Program-made: the position numbers and the translations under genes | Assembly (NCBI RefSeq): GCF_004087915.1 | Contig: NZ_CP035108.1 | Span: forward strand, 124,001 to 188,000 | Length of the DNA: 64,000 bases | Source: Geovibrio thiophilus | GTDB taxonomy: Bacteria; Chrysiogenota; Deferribacteres; Deferribacterales; Geovibrionaceae | Reading direction: 5' to 3' | Notes under the pieces: model-generated | Database searches by the model: none | The model's input: only the letters and a program-made list of their open reading frames with translations | What the model was told of the DNA's origin: nothing | Shown: piece after piece, positions 26,667 through 37,879 of the stretch | Layout: the number at the start of each line of letters is the position of its first letter | Numbering within the stretch: position 1 is the first letter of the stretch

Positions 26667-29096
26667 TTATTCTACCTCTGCGTCGTCCTCTTTGACTATT
26701 GCAAAGGAGATTATTCTGTCTTCGTCAGTGGACATGAGCTTGACACCTTGAGTATCTCTGCCCATAACAGGGATCTCTTTAACAGAGAGTCTGATGATTT
26801 TGCCGCCTTTAGTGATCAGCATAACGTCATCCTCTTCGTTAACCTGTTTAGCACCGCAGACAAGACCTGTTTTCGGGCTTACTTTGCAGAGTTTTACCCC
26901 TTTTCCGCCTCTCGTCTGGAGTCTGTAGTCCGCAACGAGTGAGCATTTTCCGTAGCCGCACTCGGTTACGTTAAGAATATAGGGGTGTCCGGTGAGAACT
27001 TCCATGGAAACCACTTCATCGGCGTCTTCAAGGGAAACACCTCTTACGCCTGTTGCGGATCTGCCCATTGCTCTCACGTCCATTGAGCTGAACTGTATTG
27101 TTTTGCCGTTTCTGGTGGCAAGGAAGATGCTGTCATTATCAGTCGTAACGTCAGCTGCCATTATCTCGTCACCGTCACGGAGCTTAAGTGCTATCATGCC
27201 GCTTCTGCCGCTCTTAAAGTCCATAACGGGAGTCTTTTTGACAACACCGTGCTTGGTGGACATGAAGAGGTACTTATCGTTATCCGCTTCGCTGAGAGTG
27301 ACAACTGAGGCAAGGTTCTCGTCCTTTTCAAAGGTGAGAAGGTTACTGAGGTGCCTGCCTTTGGTATCTCTGGCGCTTTCGGGTATATCGTACACCTTGA
27401 GGAAGTGTATTTTACCTGTGTTGGTAAAGAAGAACACCTTAGCATGGTTAGTGGTGACGAGCATCCTTTCGGCGAAGTCGTCTCCTTTGCTTTTGGCGCC
27501 GCTTTTGCCTTTTCCGCCGCGTCTCTGAGCCACGAAGTTGTCAAGAAGCGTACGCTTTATGTAACCGTTGTGGGTAATGGTTACCACCGTCTCACTGTCG
27601 GGGATGAGGTCTTCCATATTAAACTCGCCCGCGGCAGCGACAATTTCGGTTCTTCTTTCGTCACCGTATTTGTCATTAACCTCAGTGAGTTCGTCACGGA
27701 TAACACCCATCATGACGGCTCTGTTTCCAAGAATGCTTTTGTAGTATTCTATATCCTTCAGGGTATCTTCGTATTCGCCCTGAAGCTTTTCGATCTCAAG
27801 CCCTGTGAGCTTGCTCAGTCTCATTTCGAGAATAGCCTGACTCTGAACATCGCTGAAGCTGAACGCTTCCTTCAGTTTGAGTTTGGCTTCGGGAGTATCC
27901 TTCGATGTTTTGATCAGTCTGATCACTTCATCAATGTTTTCAACTGCTCTTATAAGGCCTTCCAAAATGTGCAGGCGTCTCTCAGCCTTATCGAGGAGGT
28001 AGGCGGTTCTGCGGGTGACAACAACTATCCTGTGATCAAGGAAAGCCTCAAGAATGCGCAGCAAGGTAAGAGTCTGGGGTCTGCCGTCCACGATAGCAAC
28101 CATGTTCATGCCGAAGGTAGTCTGCATCTGAGTGAACTTGTAGAGCTGGTTCAGCAGCACATCGGGCATTTGCTCACGCTTGAGCTCTATGACAACACGT
28201 ATGCCGTCTCTGTCCGATTCGTCACGGAGATCGGAAATACCCGTAATAATCTTGTCACGCACCAGCTCAGCTATTTTCTCAATCAGCAGAGCCTTGTTTA
28301 CCTGATAAGGCAGCTCATCGACAACGATCATTTCCTTGCCGGTTTTGGTCTCTTCTATGTGGGTTTTGGCTCTGATGGTTATGGAGCCTCTGCCCGTTTT
28401 GTATGCCTTATAGATGTCTTCCCTGCCGAGGATCATTCCTGCGGTAGGGAAGTCGGGTCCCTTAATCACTGAGAATATATCATCCTCAGTATATTCGGGA
28501 TTGTCTATCATGAGAATGAGGGCGTCCACTGCCTCTGTGAGGTTGTGAGGCGGTATGTTGGTAGCCATGCCCACTGCGATGCCGCTTGTGCCGTTGACAA
28601 GAAGATTGGGGATTCTCGTGGGGAAAACCACAGGTTCCTGCATGGAGCCGTCATAGTTGTCCGTGTAATCCACAGTGTCTTTGTCAAGGTCGCTTACGAA
28701 TTCATCGCTTATTCTGGAGAGTCTTACCTCTGTGTACCTCATTGCCGCCGCGCGGTCTCCGTCCACAGAGCCGAAGTTACCCTGACCGTCCACAAGAGGG
28801 TAGCGAAGGGAGAAATCCTGCGCCATACGCACAAGGGTATCATACACTGCCGAGTCGCCGTGAGGGTGATACTTACCTATAACGTCACCGACTATACGGG
28901 CGGATTTTTTATAAGCCTTATTGTAATAAACGCCCATTTCGTGCATGGCAAAAAGAGTACGTCTGTGAACGGGTTTCAGACCGTCCCGCACATCAGGCAG
29001 CGCACGCCCGACAATAACGCTCATGGCGTAATCGAGGTAACTGTCCTTAAGGGAGTCTTCAATATTAAGATTGATAATGCCTTTATTTTCCATCAT
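26667..29096 (-). CDS. gyrA: DNA gyrase subunit A
   Basis: GyrA cuts and rejoins DNA in the type II topoisomerase that introduces negative supercoils. The 809-residue protein has the conserved N-terminus, the quinolone-resistance region [22 protein letters not shown], the catalytic Tyr in [10 protein letters not shown], and a C-terminal beta-pinwheel with the GyrA box [10 protein letters not shown]. Two adjacent ATGs begin the frame; the second has better spacing from AGGTG. It follows gyrB by 4 nt, so the two subunits are made together. The order dnaN-recF-gyrB-gyrA marks the origin region. Confidence 0.98.
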   Translation of the reverse strand: MMENKGIINLNIEDSLKDSYLDYAMSVIVGRALPDVRDGLKPVHRRTLFAMHEMGVYYNKAYKKSARIVGDVIGKYHPHGDSAVYDTLVRMAQDFSLRYPLVDGQGNFGSVDGDRAAAMRYTEVRLSRISDEFVSDLDKDTVDYTDNYDGSMQEPVVFPTRIPNLLVNGTSGIAVGMATNIPPHNLTEAVDALILMIDNPEYTEDDIFSVIKGPDFPTAGMILGREDIYKAYKTGRGSITIRAKTHIEETKTGKEMIVVDELPYQVNKALLIEKIAELVRDKIITGISDLRDESDRDGIRVVIELKREQMPDVLLNQLYKFTQMQTTFGMNMVAIVDGRPQTLTLLRILEAFLDHRIVVVTRRTAYLLDKAERRLHILEGLIRAVENIDEVIRLIKTSKDTPEAKLKLKEAFSFSDVQSQAILEMRLSKLTGLEIEKLQGEYEDTLKDIEYYKSILGNRAVMMGVIRDELTEVNDKYGDERRTEIVAAAGEFNMEDLIPDSETVVTITHNGYIKRTLLDNFVAQRRGGKGKSGAKSKGDDFAERMLVTTNHAKVFFFTNTGKIHFLKVYDIPESARDTKGRHLSNLLTFEKDENLASVVTLSEADNDKYLFMSTKHGVVKKTPVMDFKSGRSGMIALKLRDGDEIMAADVTTDNDSIFLATRNGKTIQFSSMDVRAMGRSATGVRGVSLEDADEVVSMEVLTGHPYILNVTECGYGKCSLVADYRLQTRGGKGVKLCKVSPKTGLVCGAKQVNEEDDVMLITKGGKIIRLSVKEIPVMGRDTQGVKLMSTDEDRIISFAIVKEDDAEVE

Positions 29097-29100
29097 TCAC

Positions 29101-31470
<2,370 letters not shown>

Positions 31471-31513
31471 TCACCTGACTTTTTATTTCAAACCGCGGCT
31501 GAAAACCGCAAAA

Positions 31514-31530
31514 GCGGGACATAAGCCCGC
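31514..31530 (-). terminator. Hairpin between recF and gyrB
   Basis: On the minus strand GCGGG and CCCGC flank CTTATGT, followed by TTTTGCGGTTTTC. The T-run is short and interrupted, so this could be a partial terminator or attenuator between recF and gyrB. Confidence 0.45.
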
Positions 31531-31555
31531 AATGTATTAAAAGGCGTGTGAACAC

Positions 31556-32563
31556 TCACAGCCTTATTGTTCGTATATCGCTGAATATACGGTTTTTTAC
31601 CCCTGTCATAATGACCTGCCTCTTGCCTGAGAACATTGAGAAAAAGGCAGCCGAACGTTTTTCATCCAATCCTGCTTCAAAATCATCTAAAAGGGTTATT
31701 ATATCAGTTTTGAGCATTTCTTCAACATCTAATAAAATTGCCGCTAAAACAAGAAGCTCAAATGTTTTTTTCTGACCGTAGGATGAGAACTTGTCATAAA
31801 TTCTTCCGGTGTTCCTGCTGTAAAATCTGTCCCTGTGGACACCGTAAAGACACTTACCCGCCGAAGCCTCTTTCCGCATAATTTCAGTGTCGCCCGTATT
31901 TGTGACATAGTCCAGAGTAAAAAATTCGTCTTCGCCCCCGAAGCCTGCGTACATAGCTTCAAGCTTTGAGTTTATCATTCCTGCTGCGGATTTTCGTCTT
32001 AATGATATTTTATCACAAACTTCTGTAAGTTTCTCGTTTACGGTTTCGATGTAGTCTATGTCCGGTCTCTGCTTCTGAAGCTCAGCGGTTTTTTGTGCGA
32101 CCAGCCTGTTGAAGTACCTGAGATCAAAGATATGCGCCCTCTCCCTGTAGAAACAGAGACGGTCAATGAAGTTTCTTCTTATCTTCTGCTCCTTCGCCAG
32201 AATTGTGCTTGTATCGGGAGAGTAGCAGAAAACAGGGTTGGAGGTGAGATAGTCGGGAATATCCAGTACACATACACCGTTCTTCTTCAGCGTTCTGACG
32301 TCGTCAAAGAAATAAATCAGGCTGCCCGAATCGTCTTCGGAAAAATACTCGGCTTCGATACGGAGAAATTCTTTGCCGAATCCGGTAACGCTTTTGGGAG
32401 AAGGTTCTTTGAAGCTCTTGAGGTTGAGGAGAAGATAAACGGCTTCGACAACGCTTGTTTTGCCGGAGCCGTTTTCGCCCTCTATGAAAGTTGCCTTGTC
32501 AAAACTGTAGTTTGAATCGGCATGGCATCTGAAATTCTGTAAGCGTATACTCTCTATCAGCAT
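31556..32563 (-). CDS. recF: DNA replication and repair protein RecF
   Basis: RecF loads RecA at single-strand gaps in the RecFOR pathway. The 335-residue SMC-like ATPase has Walker A GENGSGKTS near 30, a signature region (SYGQKKTFELLVLAAI) and Walker B ITLLDDFEAGLDEKR. The ATG shares its A with the dnaN stop (TGATG), giving tight coupling. It is slightly shorter than the E. coli protein, and divergent, as usual for the family. RecR, its partner, is encoded at 42744. Confidence 0.94.
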   Translation of the reverse strand: MLIESIRLQNFRCHADSNYSFDKATFIEGENGSGKTSVVEAVYLLLNLKSFKEPSPKSVTGFGKEFLRIEAEYFSEDDSGSLIYFFDDVRTLKKNGVCVLDIPDYLTSNPVFCYSPDTSTILAKEQKIRRNFIDRLCFYRERAHIFDLRYFNRLVAQKTAELQKQRPDIDYIETVNEKLTEVCDKISLRRKSAAGMINSKLEAMYAGFGGEDEFFTLDYVTNTGDTEIMRKEASAGKCLYGVHRDRFYSRNTGRIYDKFSSYGQKKTFELLVLAAILLDVEEMLKTDIITLLDDFEAGLDEKRSAAFFSMFSGKRQVIMTGVKNRIFSDIRTIRL

Positions 32564-33669
32564 CAGAACTTATCGATGGAAATGGGAACCACCAGATATT
32601 TGTAAGATTCATCCTCAGGGAGGATAACCGCCGGGCTTCGCCTCCCCTGCATCTCAAGGGAAAAATACTCGGAATGTATATTGGAAACAATCTCAAGCAT
32701 ATGGCGGGCGTTGAAGATGATGTCCATGTCCTCGCCGTTGTAGATTATGTCGTCCATGGTCTCATGACCCTGACCGTACTCGGTCTCAAGGCTGTTTACC
32801 GAAAGATTGCCGTTGTTGAAGGAAAGAACCACGCCGTGAGTTATCTCACTGGTAATCGCGGATACCCTTCTGACCACTTCAACAAAGGATTTCGTGTTTA
32901 TCTTAGCCTTTATCGGGTATTCAACCTCGAAAAGCTTGGTTATGCTTTTTATATATTTCTCTATCAGCTTGGAGTAGATGACTATATCACCGACTTTGAA
33001 GAGAACCTGCTTCTTGTCGGTTTCAACATCCACAAACTCGGTAATATCAAGGATCTTCATCAGCTCCATAATGGTCTTTTTGGGAATGTTTATGGTAAAC
33101 TCGTCTGAAAATTCCTCTTCAAAACCTGCTTTTGAGGTGGCTATCCTCTGAAAATCCGCTGCGGATATTTCAAGCCTGTGACCGTAAACGCTGAAATGGG
33201 CTCCAGTGTACTCGATCTTGGATGAGTCGTTAGAGATGCAGAATGCCGTCCTCTTGAGGAGGGTCTGCAAAGTATCACTCTTCACCTTAATGAAGTACTC
33301 AGGTGTGATTTCAGACATGGTAGGGAACATCTCAGGGCTTATGGTAGACAGACGGAAGCTCGACTTGCCCGATTTGATGTTGAGCTTGGAGCCGTCGTGA
33401 TAAAAATCCACCACTGCTCCTTCGGGAAGCTCCTTCAGAATGTCCATCAGCTTTTTGCCTGACACGGTGGCGGAGCCTATCTCTTCCACCGCCGCCTTTA
33501 GCGAGCCTGAAAAACCTATCTGCATGTTTGTTGAACGAAGGGTTACCGTATCGCTTTCAGCTTCGATTAGGATATTCTGAAGCACCGTATTCAGGTTCTT
33601 CGGGCTGGTGTAGCTGTTTGCATACTGGACGAAAGGGAAAATATCGTCCCTGACAACTTTAAACCTCAT
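32563..33669 (-). CDS. dnaN: DNA polymerase III sliding clamp (beta subunit)
   Basis: DnaN forms the ring-shaped dimer that tethers DNA polymerase III to DNA. The 368-residue protein has three similar domains of about 120 residues. It shows the family N-terminus (VVRDDIFPFVQYANSYTSPKNLNTVLQNILIEA) and the conserved C-terminal YKYLVVPI. GGGGAG lies four bases before the ATG. It is the first gene leftward of the candidate origin; dnaA, which often precedes it, is absent. Confidence 0.97.
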   Translation of the reverse strand: MRFKVVRDDIFPFVQYANSYTSPKNLNTVLQNILIEAESDTVTLRSTNMQIGFSGSLKAAVEEIGSATVSGKKLMDILKELPEGAVVDFYHDGSKLNIKSGKSSFRLSTISPEMFPTMSEITPEYFIKVKSDTLQTLLKRTAFCISNDSSKIEYTGAHFSVYGHRLEISAADFQRIATSKAGFEEEFSDEFTINIPKKTIMELMKILDITEFVDVETDKKQVLFKVGDIVIYSKLIEKYIKSITKLFEVEYPIKAKINTKSFVEVVRRVSAITSEITHGVVLSFNNGNLSVNSLETEYGQGHETMDDIIYNGEDMDIIFNARHMLEIVSNIHSEYFSLEMQGRRSPAVILPEDESYKYLVVPISIDKF

Positions 33670-34002
33670 GGACTCCCCTGCTTTATATATTAATGTAATT
33701 TTAATAGTAAGTAATAATAGGGTATCTTGAAACTGTTTACAAGTGATATTTAGTCTTGTCTGTTAAGGTTTTCGGTGTTGAAAAGTTATGTGGTAAACTA
33801 CTGATCATTTTTACACATTATACAGCAGGATGAATTATTATTGTTGAAATATCCGTCTAATGTTTATATCTATATGATTATTCCCAAGCAGATCACACGT
33901 GTTCAACACATTTTTGACATTCTTGATTTGTGTTGGTATATTTACGTTGAAGCCCGAAAAAGGGATATATTATTACTCTTTTGAGTTTACAAGGCAGGGA
34001 AA
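33670..34002. other. Candidate replication origin (oriC) in divergent AT-rich gap
   Basis: This 333-bp gap is strongly AT-rich and separates leftward dnaN-recF-gyrB-gyrA from rightward genes. One sequence fits the DnaA-box pattern TTWTNCACA exactly (TTTTACACA, 33809-33817). Another on the opposite strand is one base off (33789-33797). A weaker one is at 33902. The palindrome ACACGTGT is at about 33896-33903. Three parS sites surround the locus. With so few DnaA boxes and no adjacent dnaA, the assignment rests mostly on gene order and strand polarity. Confidence 0.55.
33914..33942 (+). promoter_or_regulatory. Strong sigma-70-type promoter for the tandem hfq gene
   Basis: TTGACA, a 17-bp spacer and TATATT lie about 60 nt before the tandem hfq start. 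This is the best promoter match seen in the window, and it lies inside the candidate origin. Confidence 0.75.
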
Positions 34003-34506
34003 ATGTCTATTTATGCCCAGATTGAATTTGTGTTCATGCACAATGCGAGGAATAAGAACGTTCCGTTGATGTTCATTATGCGCAACAAGGAACGGTTCAG
34101 GGGAAAGATTGTGGATTTCGATCAGTATCACTTCATTATAGACGATGCTGATATTAAGATTCTGCTCTCTAAGAGGGATATTGCGACGGTCGCTTCTGCG
34201 AAAACCGTTGTGGATATAGACTTCATCAGTAAAATTTATTACCACACGCATCAGGGCAAGCACCCGAGGCACACACGCCCGCCCATGCAGGATATTTTTC
34301 TGAACGAAGTGCGCAAATCCAAGTCTCCTATTATAAGCTTTCTGACCAACGGGGTTAAGATAAGAGGCTCTCTCATAGGGTTTGATAATTATACTATTCT
34401 CACATCCTTTGAAGGCAGGCAGCAGCTTCTTTACAAAAGCGCTATTTCAACTGTATTCCCCCTCTACCAGTACGGTGAGATAATAAAATACGATGACGAG
34501 AGATAA
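34003..34506 (+). CDS. Tandem Hfq protein (two Sm-like domains in one chain)
   Basis: Hfq is a hexameric RNA chaperone for small RNAs. This 167-residue protein holds two Hfq-like domains. The C-terminal one (about 94-156) is clear: QDIFLNEVRKSKSP, LTNGVKIRGSLIGFDNYTIL and YKSAISTVFPL, matching the Hfq Sm1 and Sm2 motifs, with Ser where most Hfq have the His of YKHAIS. The N-terminal one (about 6-66) keeps the pattern with IMRNKERFRGKIVDFDQYHFII and SKRDIATV. A His/Pro/Arg-rich linker (about 76-94) joins them. By inference, three chains could build a pseudo-hexamer. It is followed 3 nt later by a receiver gene. No ordinary hfq or miaA is present here. Confidence 0.88.
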   Translation: MSIYAQIEFVFMHNARNKNVPLMFIMRNKERFRGKIVDFDQYHFIIDDADIKILLSKRDIATVASAKTVVDIDFISKIYYHTHQGKHPRHTRPPMQDIFLNEVRKSKSPIISFLTNGVKIRGSLIGFDNYTILTSFEGRQQLLYKSAISTVFPLYQYGEIIKYDDER

Positions 34507-34509
34507 AGC

Positions 34510-34881
34510 ATGAAAGATATTAAGATTCTTGTCGTGGACGATGAGGAGCACACGAGGCTCGGCTATGCCGAAGTTCTTGAGATGGAAAACTTCAAGGTGA
34601 GCACGGCGGAAGACGCGTTTAAGGCGATAGAGCTTCTTAAACAGGACAAATTCGACATAGTTGTGACAGACCTTCGTATGCCGGAAATGGACGGTCTGGC
34701 GTTTCTTGAAAGGCTTAAGCAGATAGATAAGAATACCAAGGCGATTATGATAACCGCCTTCGGCTCATTCAAAACATATAAAAAAGCCAGCGACAGCGGA
34801 GTGGTTATCTACCTGAACAAGCCTGTGCGTGCGGCTGAGCTCATGGAAGCGGTGCACGCAGTGGTTGCTATGAACGACTGA
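34510..34881 (+). CDS. Stand-alone receiver-domain response regulator
   Basis: A 123-residue single receiver domain of the CheY/Spo0F type with no output domain. Key residues are present: the acidic pocket VVDDEE near 8-13, phosphoacceptor D54 in VVTDLRMPEMDG, Thr in MITAFGS near 82, and Lys in YLNKPV near 104. It starts 3 nt after the tandem hfq stop, so it is almost certainly cotranscribed. A terminator follows. The partner kinase and the output are unknown; the operon suggests a link with RNA-based regulation, but this is inference. Confidence 0.92.
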   Translation: MKDIKILVVDDEEHTRLGYAEVLEMENFKVSTAEDAFKAIELLKQDKFDIVVTDLRMPEMDGLAFLERLKQIDKNTKAIMITAFGSFKTYKKASDSGVVIYLNKPVRAAELMEAVHAVVAMND

Positions 34882-34903
34882 GCTTAAAAGCCTGCCGAAA
34901 GCC

Positions 34904-34940
34904 AAGCCCCTTTCCGTTGAGAGAGCAGGGGCTTTTTCTT
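34904..34940. terminator. Bidirectional terminator between convergent genes
   Basis: AAGCCCC and GGGGCTT flank a loop of about 17 nt. TTTTTCTTT follows on the plus strand. It ends transcription from the hfq-receiver operon and abuts the stop of the convergent RACE-like gene, which it may also serve. Confidence 0.85.
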
Positions 34941-36703
34941 TATCCCTCGCCTTCAAATTCAGACTTAACCTTCTCAAAGATTCCTTCAAATATTTCGTCC
35001 TCTTCCAGCGATATGTCCTCACCCATCTTAAGTGTGCTTTCAATGTATGAAAGAACCGTGGACTTGTGGAAAAAATTGATCGCGAACAGTGTGGGATCTT
35101 CAGAGAATGTGCGTATAACCTCATGGTACCTTTTGGGAACCATCTCAAGTGTTATCATACTGTCCGCCAGCTCCTTCACGGGGAAGAGAGAGTAGAAAAT
35201 GACCGTGTCCGGCTTGCCGCACCGTTTCTCCGCATATTTTATGGCGGCATGGATGAAGTTCCGCAGAACAAAAAGATCATCAAGGGCAGCCTGAGGGATA
35301 AGCATTTCGTGACCGGAGTCAATTTTGAATGACTGACCGCTGAACTTGGCTATGAGGCGTATGTGGTGACCGCCCTCAAGCCCGTCACCGACGAGAGACA
35401 TCTTGTCCGCCAGCTTGAACTGCCTTGAGAGCAGCCCCTTGCTGTAAAGCAGCGCCGCTGTCTTAAACAGCACCGAGAGCGATATTGAATCCGGCGGAAG
35501 ATCAGCGTTCTTCTTCTCATAGCTCATGAGGTCATCCGCGATTTTTGTCACAGGGTTCCTGCCGCCTGTCTTTATATGCTCAAAAAGAAAGTCGCTCCTG
35601 AGGGATGCGTCCATTCCCATTATGGTTCCGCTGTTGAAAAAGTAAATTTTCTCTAATGCGTCAAGGGGTATTATCATTTTGCGTCCGGATGTCTGGTTGA
35701 GGAAGCGGAAGAATTTCAGAATATCCTTCGGTGAGCCCGCCGGCTGTATGACCTCGCAGAAAAGACCGTTGTCGGTGAAGGAGCAGTAATTTATCAGCCC
35801 GAAGACGTTTTCGCCCTCGAAATGCTTCTCACTGAGGATCAGTATAGCTCTCTCATAACCGCTGTAGCGGAGGCTAGAGTCAAGAAACTGCTTCAGCTCG
35901 CCCTGACGGAGAAGTTCAGCTATGGTTCTGTCGGTCTCTATGAAATCCTTTGAGGATATTCCGCCTATGCCCGCTGAATAGTGGAAGTAGGTTATGCCTC
36001 TTGGTGCCTGAATGAGAAGCAAACCGTCCGTGCTGTAGTCCACGTCTCTTTCCTCCGGCTCCTCCTCAGGTTCAGGCTCCGGCTCTGGTTCCGTGTATTT
36101 CACGATAACAGGCTCCTGCTCCTCTTCCTGCGCTGGTTCTTCCCCGGGTTCATGTTCTGCTGCGGATTCTTCCTCGTACTCCGGCTCATCCTGCTGAGAA
36201 TGGAACATTCCGCCTGAGAGGACAGACTTAAACTCGTTTTCGTCCTCCTCGGAGTTCTCGTGCTCCTCTTCTTCCGTGTGTTCCTGCTCAGGCTCTGCCA
36301 TGCCGGACATTAGCGGAAGTTCGTCAGCTCCGTACACGTCTGCGGCTTCCTCAAGCTTGGCAAGGGTCTGCACCGAGAGCACGCAGGGATCGTCATTCGC
36401 TCTTTTGGCAAGTTCGTCCGTATCTATGACTATATCGCTTTTCACCGCATATTCGCACGCAAGGCGTATGCCCATGCTGATGCTGAGCTCGGAGAGTGAT
36501 CTCCGTTCAAGACGTGTGGGCTTGTTGATATTTTTAGTCTCTATCCTTATTTTGCATTTGCCGCACTGACCGTTGCCGCGGCAAAGGCTCGAAATTTTTA
36601 TTCCGTTCTCCTCCAGCGCCGTGAAAAGGTTCTTGCCGGATTTGACCTCAAAGCTTATATCCATGTTCTTGACATAAACCGTGTGTTTTTTTGAAAGGAA
36701 CAT
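34940..36703 (-). CDS. 2Fe-2S ferredoxin domain with degenerate RACE/ASKHA-like region and acidic linker
   Basis: In this 587-residue protein, residues 1 to about 95 form a ferredoxin domain with Cys at 41, 47, 50 and 83 (CRGNGQCGKC, then LACEY). This is the spacing seen in reductive activators of corrinoid enzymes (DUF4445-type RACE proteins). An extremely Glu-rich linker follows (about 133-225). The C-terminal 360 residues align loosely with the RACE ATPase domain (YSAGIGGISSKDF, SISLSVLFKTAALLYSKGLL, ELADSMITLEMVPKRYHEVIRTF). The usual DIGTT-type phosphate motifs and GN..GA element are not seen, so it may not hydrolyse ATP. No corrinoid methyltransferase gene is nearby. It converges on the hfq-receiver operon. 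Function unknown. Confidence 0.68.
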   Translation of the reverse strand: MFLSKKHTVYVKNMDISFEVKSGKNLFTALEENGIKISSLCRGNGQCGKCKIRIETKNINKPTRLERRSLSELSISMGIRLACEYAVKSDIVIDTDELAKRANDDPCVLSVQTLAKLEEAADVYGADELPLMSGMAEPEQEHTEEEEHENSEEDENEFKSVLSGGMFHSQQDEPEYEEESAAEHEPGEEPAQEEEQEPVIVKYTEPEPEPEPEEEPEERDVDYSTDGLLLIQAPRGITYFHYSAGIGGISSKDFIETDRTIAELLRQGELKQFLDSSLRYSGYERAILILSEKHFEGENVFGLINYCSFTDNGLFCEVIQPAGSPKDILKFFRFLNQTSGRKMIIPLDALEKIYFFNSGTIMGMDASLRSDFLFEHIKTGGRNPVTKIADDLMSYEKKNADLPPDSISLSVLFKTAALLYSKGLLSRQFKLADKMSLVGDGLEGGHHIRLIAKFSGQSFKIDSGHEMLIPQAALDDLFVLRNFIHAAIKYAEKRCGKPDTVIFYSLFPVKELADSMITLEMVPKRYHEVIRTFSEDPTLFAINFFHKSTVLSYIESTLKMGEDISLEEDEIFEGIFEKVKSEFEGEG

Positions 36704-36871
36704 ATATACCCGCCGAAATAGTGTTAATACATAATTATACTTCTAAAATACCAAACATACCTATACACGTTTTTTCGGCAAATGTGCAGTTAAGTTTAGC
36801 CTGCGAAAGACAAAGACGTCATATTTCTGAAAATTGTTGCTTATCTGTTTCGTTTGTCATATTTTGACGCA

Positions 36872-37798
36872 ATGCAGGTAATCCGAAACATTGAAGGCTT
36901 TTTTACCGAAAAACCCCATGCCGTTGTTCTGGGAAACTTTGACGGCTTTCATCTGGGGCATAAGGCAATAACAGACAGACTCTGTCATATTTCCGAAACC
37001 AAAGGGCTTGTTCCCTCCGTGGTAACCTTCCAGCCGCATCCGATGAAATTTTTCGGTGCCGATCTCAAGCTGATCATGACAGAGGAATCAAAGATAAAAG
37101 CGTTCGCCGAAGCCGGGGTGGAGAGCATGTTCATTCTGGAGTTCAGCCGCAAATTCGCGGACATTGACCCGGAAGTTTTTGTGAGAGAGTTTCTGGTAAA
37201 GAAATTCCGCGCGGTCGTCGTCATTGTCGGTTATGACTACCGCTTCGGCAGAGCAAGGAGCGGAGATTATAACCTGCTTGTCACCCTCGGCAGCAAATAC
37301 GGCTTCACAGCCGTTCGTGTACCGAAGGTCACCTGCGGGGGCGTCACCGTTTCCAGCACGAATATCCGCAATTTTCTCCTTGAGGGAGATATGGAAAAAG
37401 CCGCCGAATTTCTCGGACGCCCGTTTTTTATCGAGGGAAAAGTCGTTGACGGAAACAAGGTGGGCAGACAATTGGGCTACCCGACGGCGAATATAGACTT
37501 CCGTAATGAACTGATCCCCAAGGCGGGAATCTATATCAGCATGGCGGTAATCGGCGGAGTGCGGCACAGGTCTGTCACAAACATAGGCAGAAGACCCACC
37601 TTCAGTTTTCCTGATCAGATGAAGGTGGAAACGCACATCTTCGATTTCGGCAGAGACATTTACGGGGAGGATACGGAAATTGAGCTGCTTAAATACATCC
37701 GTCCAGAAGAGAAATTCCCGGATGTGGAAACACTCATAAAAGCAATAGACAACGACTGCGTAATTGCGAAGAAATGGTTTGAGGACGAAGGGTACTGA
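36872..37798 (+). CDS. ribF: Bifunctional riboflavin kinase/FAD synthetase
   Basis: RibF phosphorylates riboflavin to FMN and adenylates it to FAD. The 308-residue protein has the N-terminal nucleotidyltransferase domain (VVLGNFDGFHLGHKAI, FQPHPM, VVIVGYDYRFGRARSGD, VSSTNIRNFLLEGD) and the C-terminal kinase domain (GRQLGYPTANI, GIYISMAVI, GRRPTF, VETHIFDFGRDIYGE). The ATG at 36872 is preferred. A TTG six codons upstream is possible but neither start has a strong ribosome site. It diverges from the RACE-like gene across about 170 AT-rich nt. Confidence 0.95.
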   Translation: MQVIRNIEGFFTEKPHAVVLGNFDGFHLGHKAITDRLCHISETKGLVPSVVTFQPHPMKFFGADLKLIMTEESKIKAFAEAGVESMFILEFSRKFADIDPEVFVREFLVKKFRAVVVIVGYDYRFGRARSGDYNLLVTLGSKYGFTAVRVPKVTCGGVTVSSTNIRNFLLEGDMEKAAEFLGRPFFIEGKVVDGNKVGRQLGYPTANIDFRNELIPKAGIYISMAVIGGVRHRSVTNIGRRPTFSFPDQMKVETHIFDFGRDIYGEDTEIELLKYIRPEEKFPDVETLIKAIDNDCVIAKKWFEDEGY

Positions 37799-37879
37799 AC
37801 AGAAAAAAAAGTGTTTCTCAAACTCTTCTCAGAAAACTGAGCCTGCTTCGCTGATAAAAATACAAAAGAAAAGGACAAC

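Noticed and set aside
27351-28472. Long plus-strand open frame (373 codons) inside gyrA
   Set aside because: It is antisense to gyrA with no homology; a shadow of a well-conserved gene.
33893-33908. ACACGTGT palindrome in the origin gap as a fourth parS
   Set aside because: Only the central eight bases fit; the flanks do not match TGTTT/AAACA, so it was not counted.
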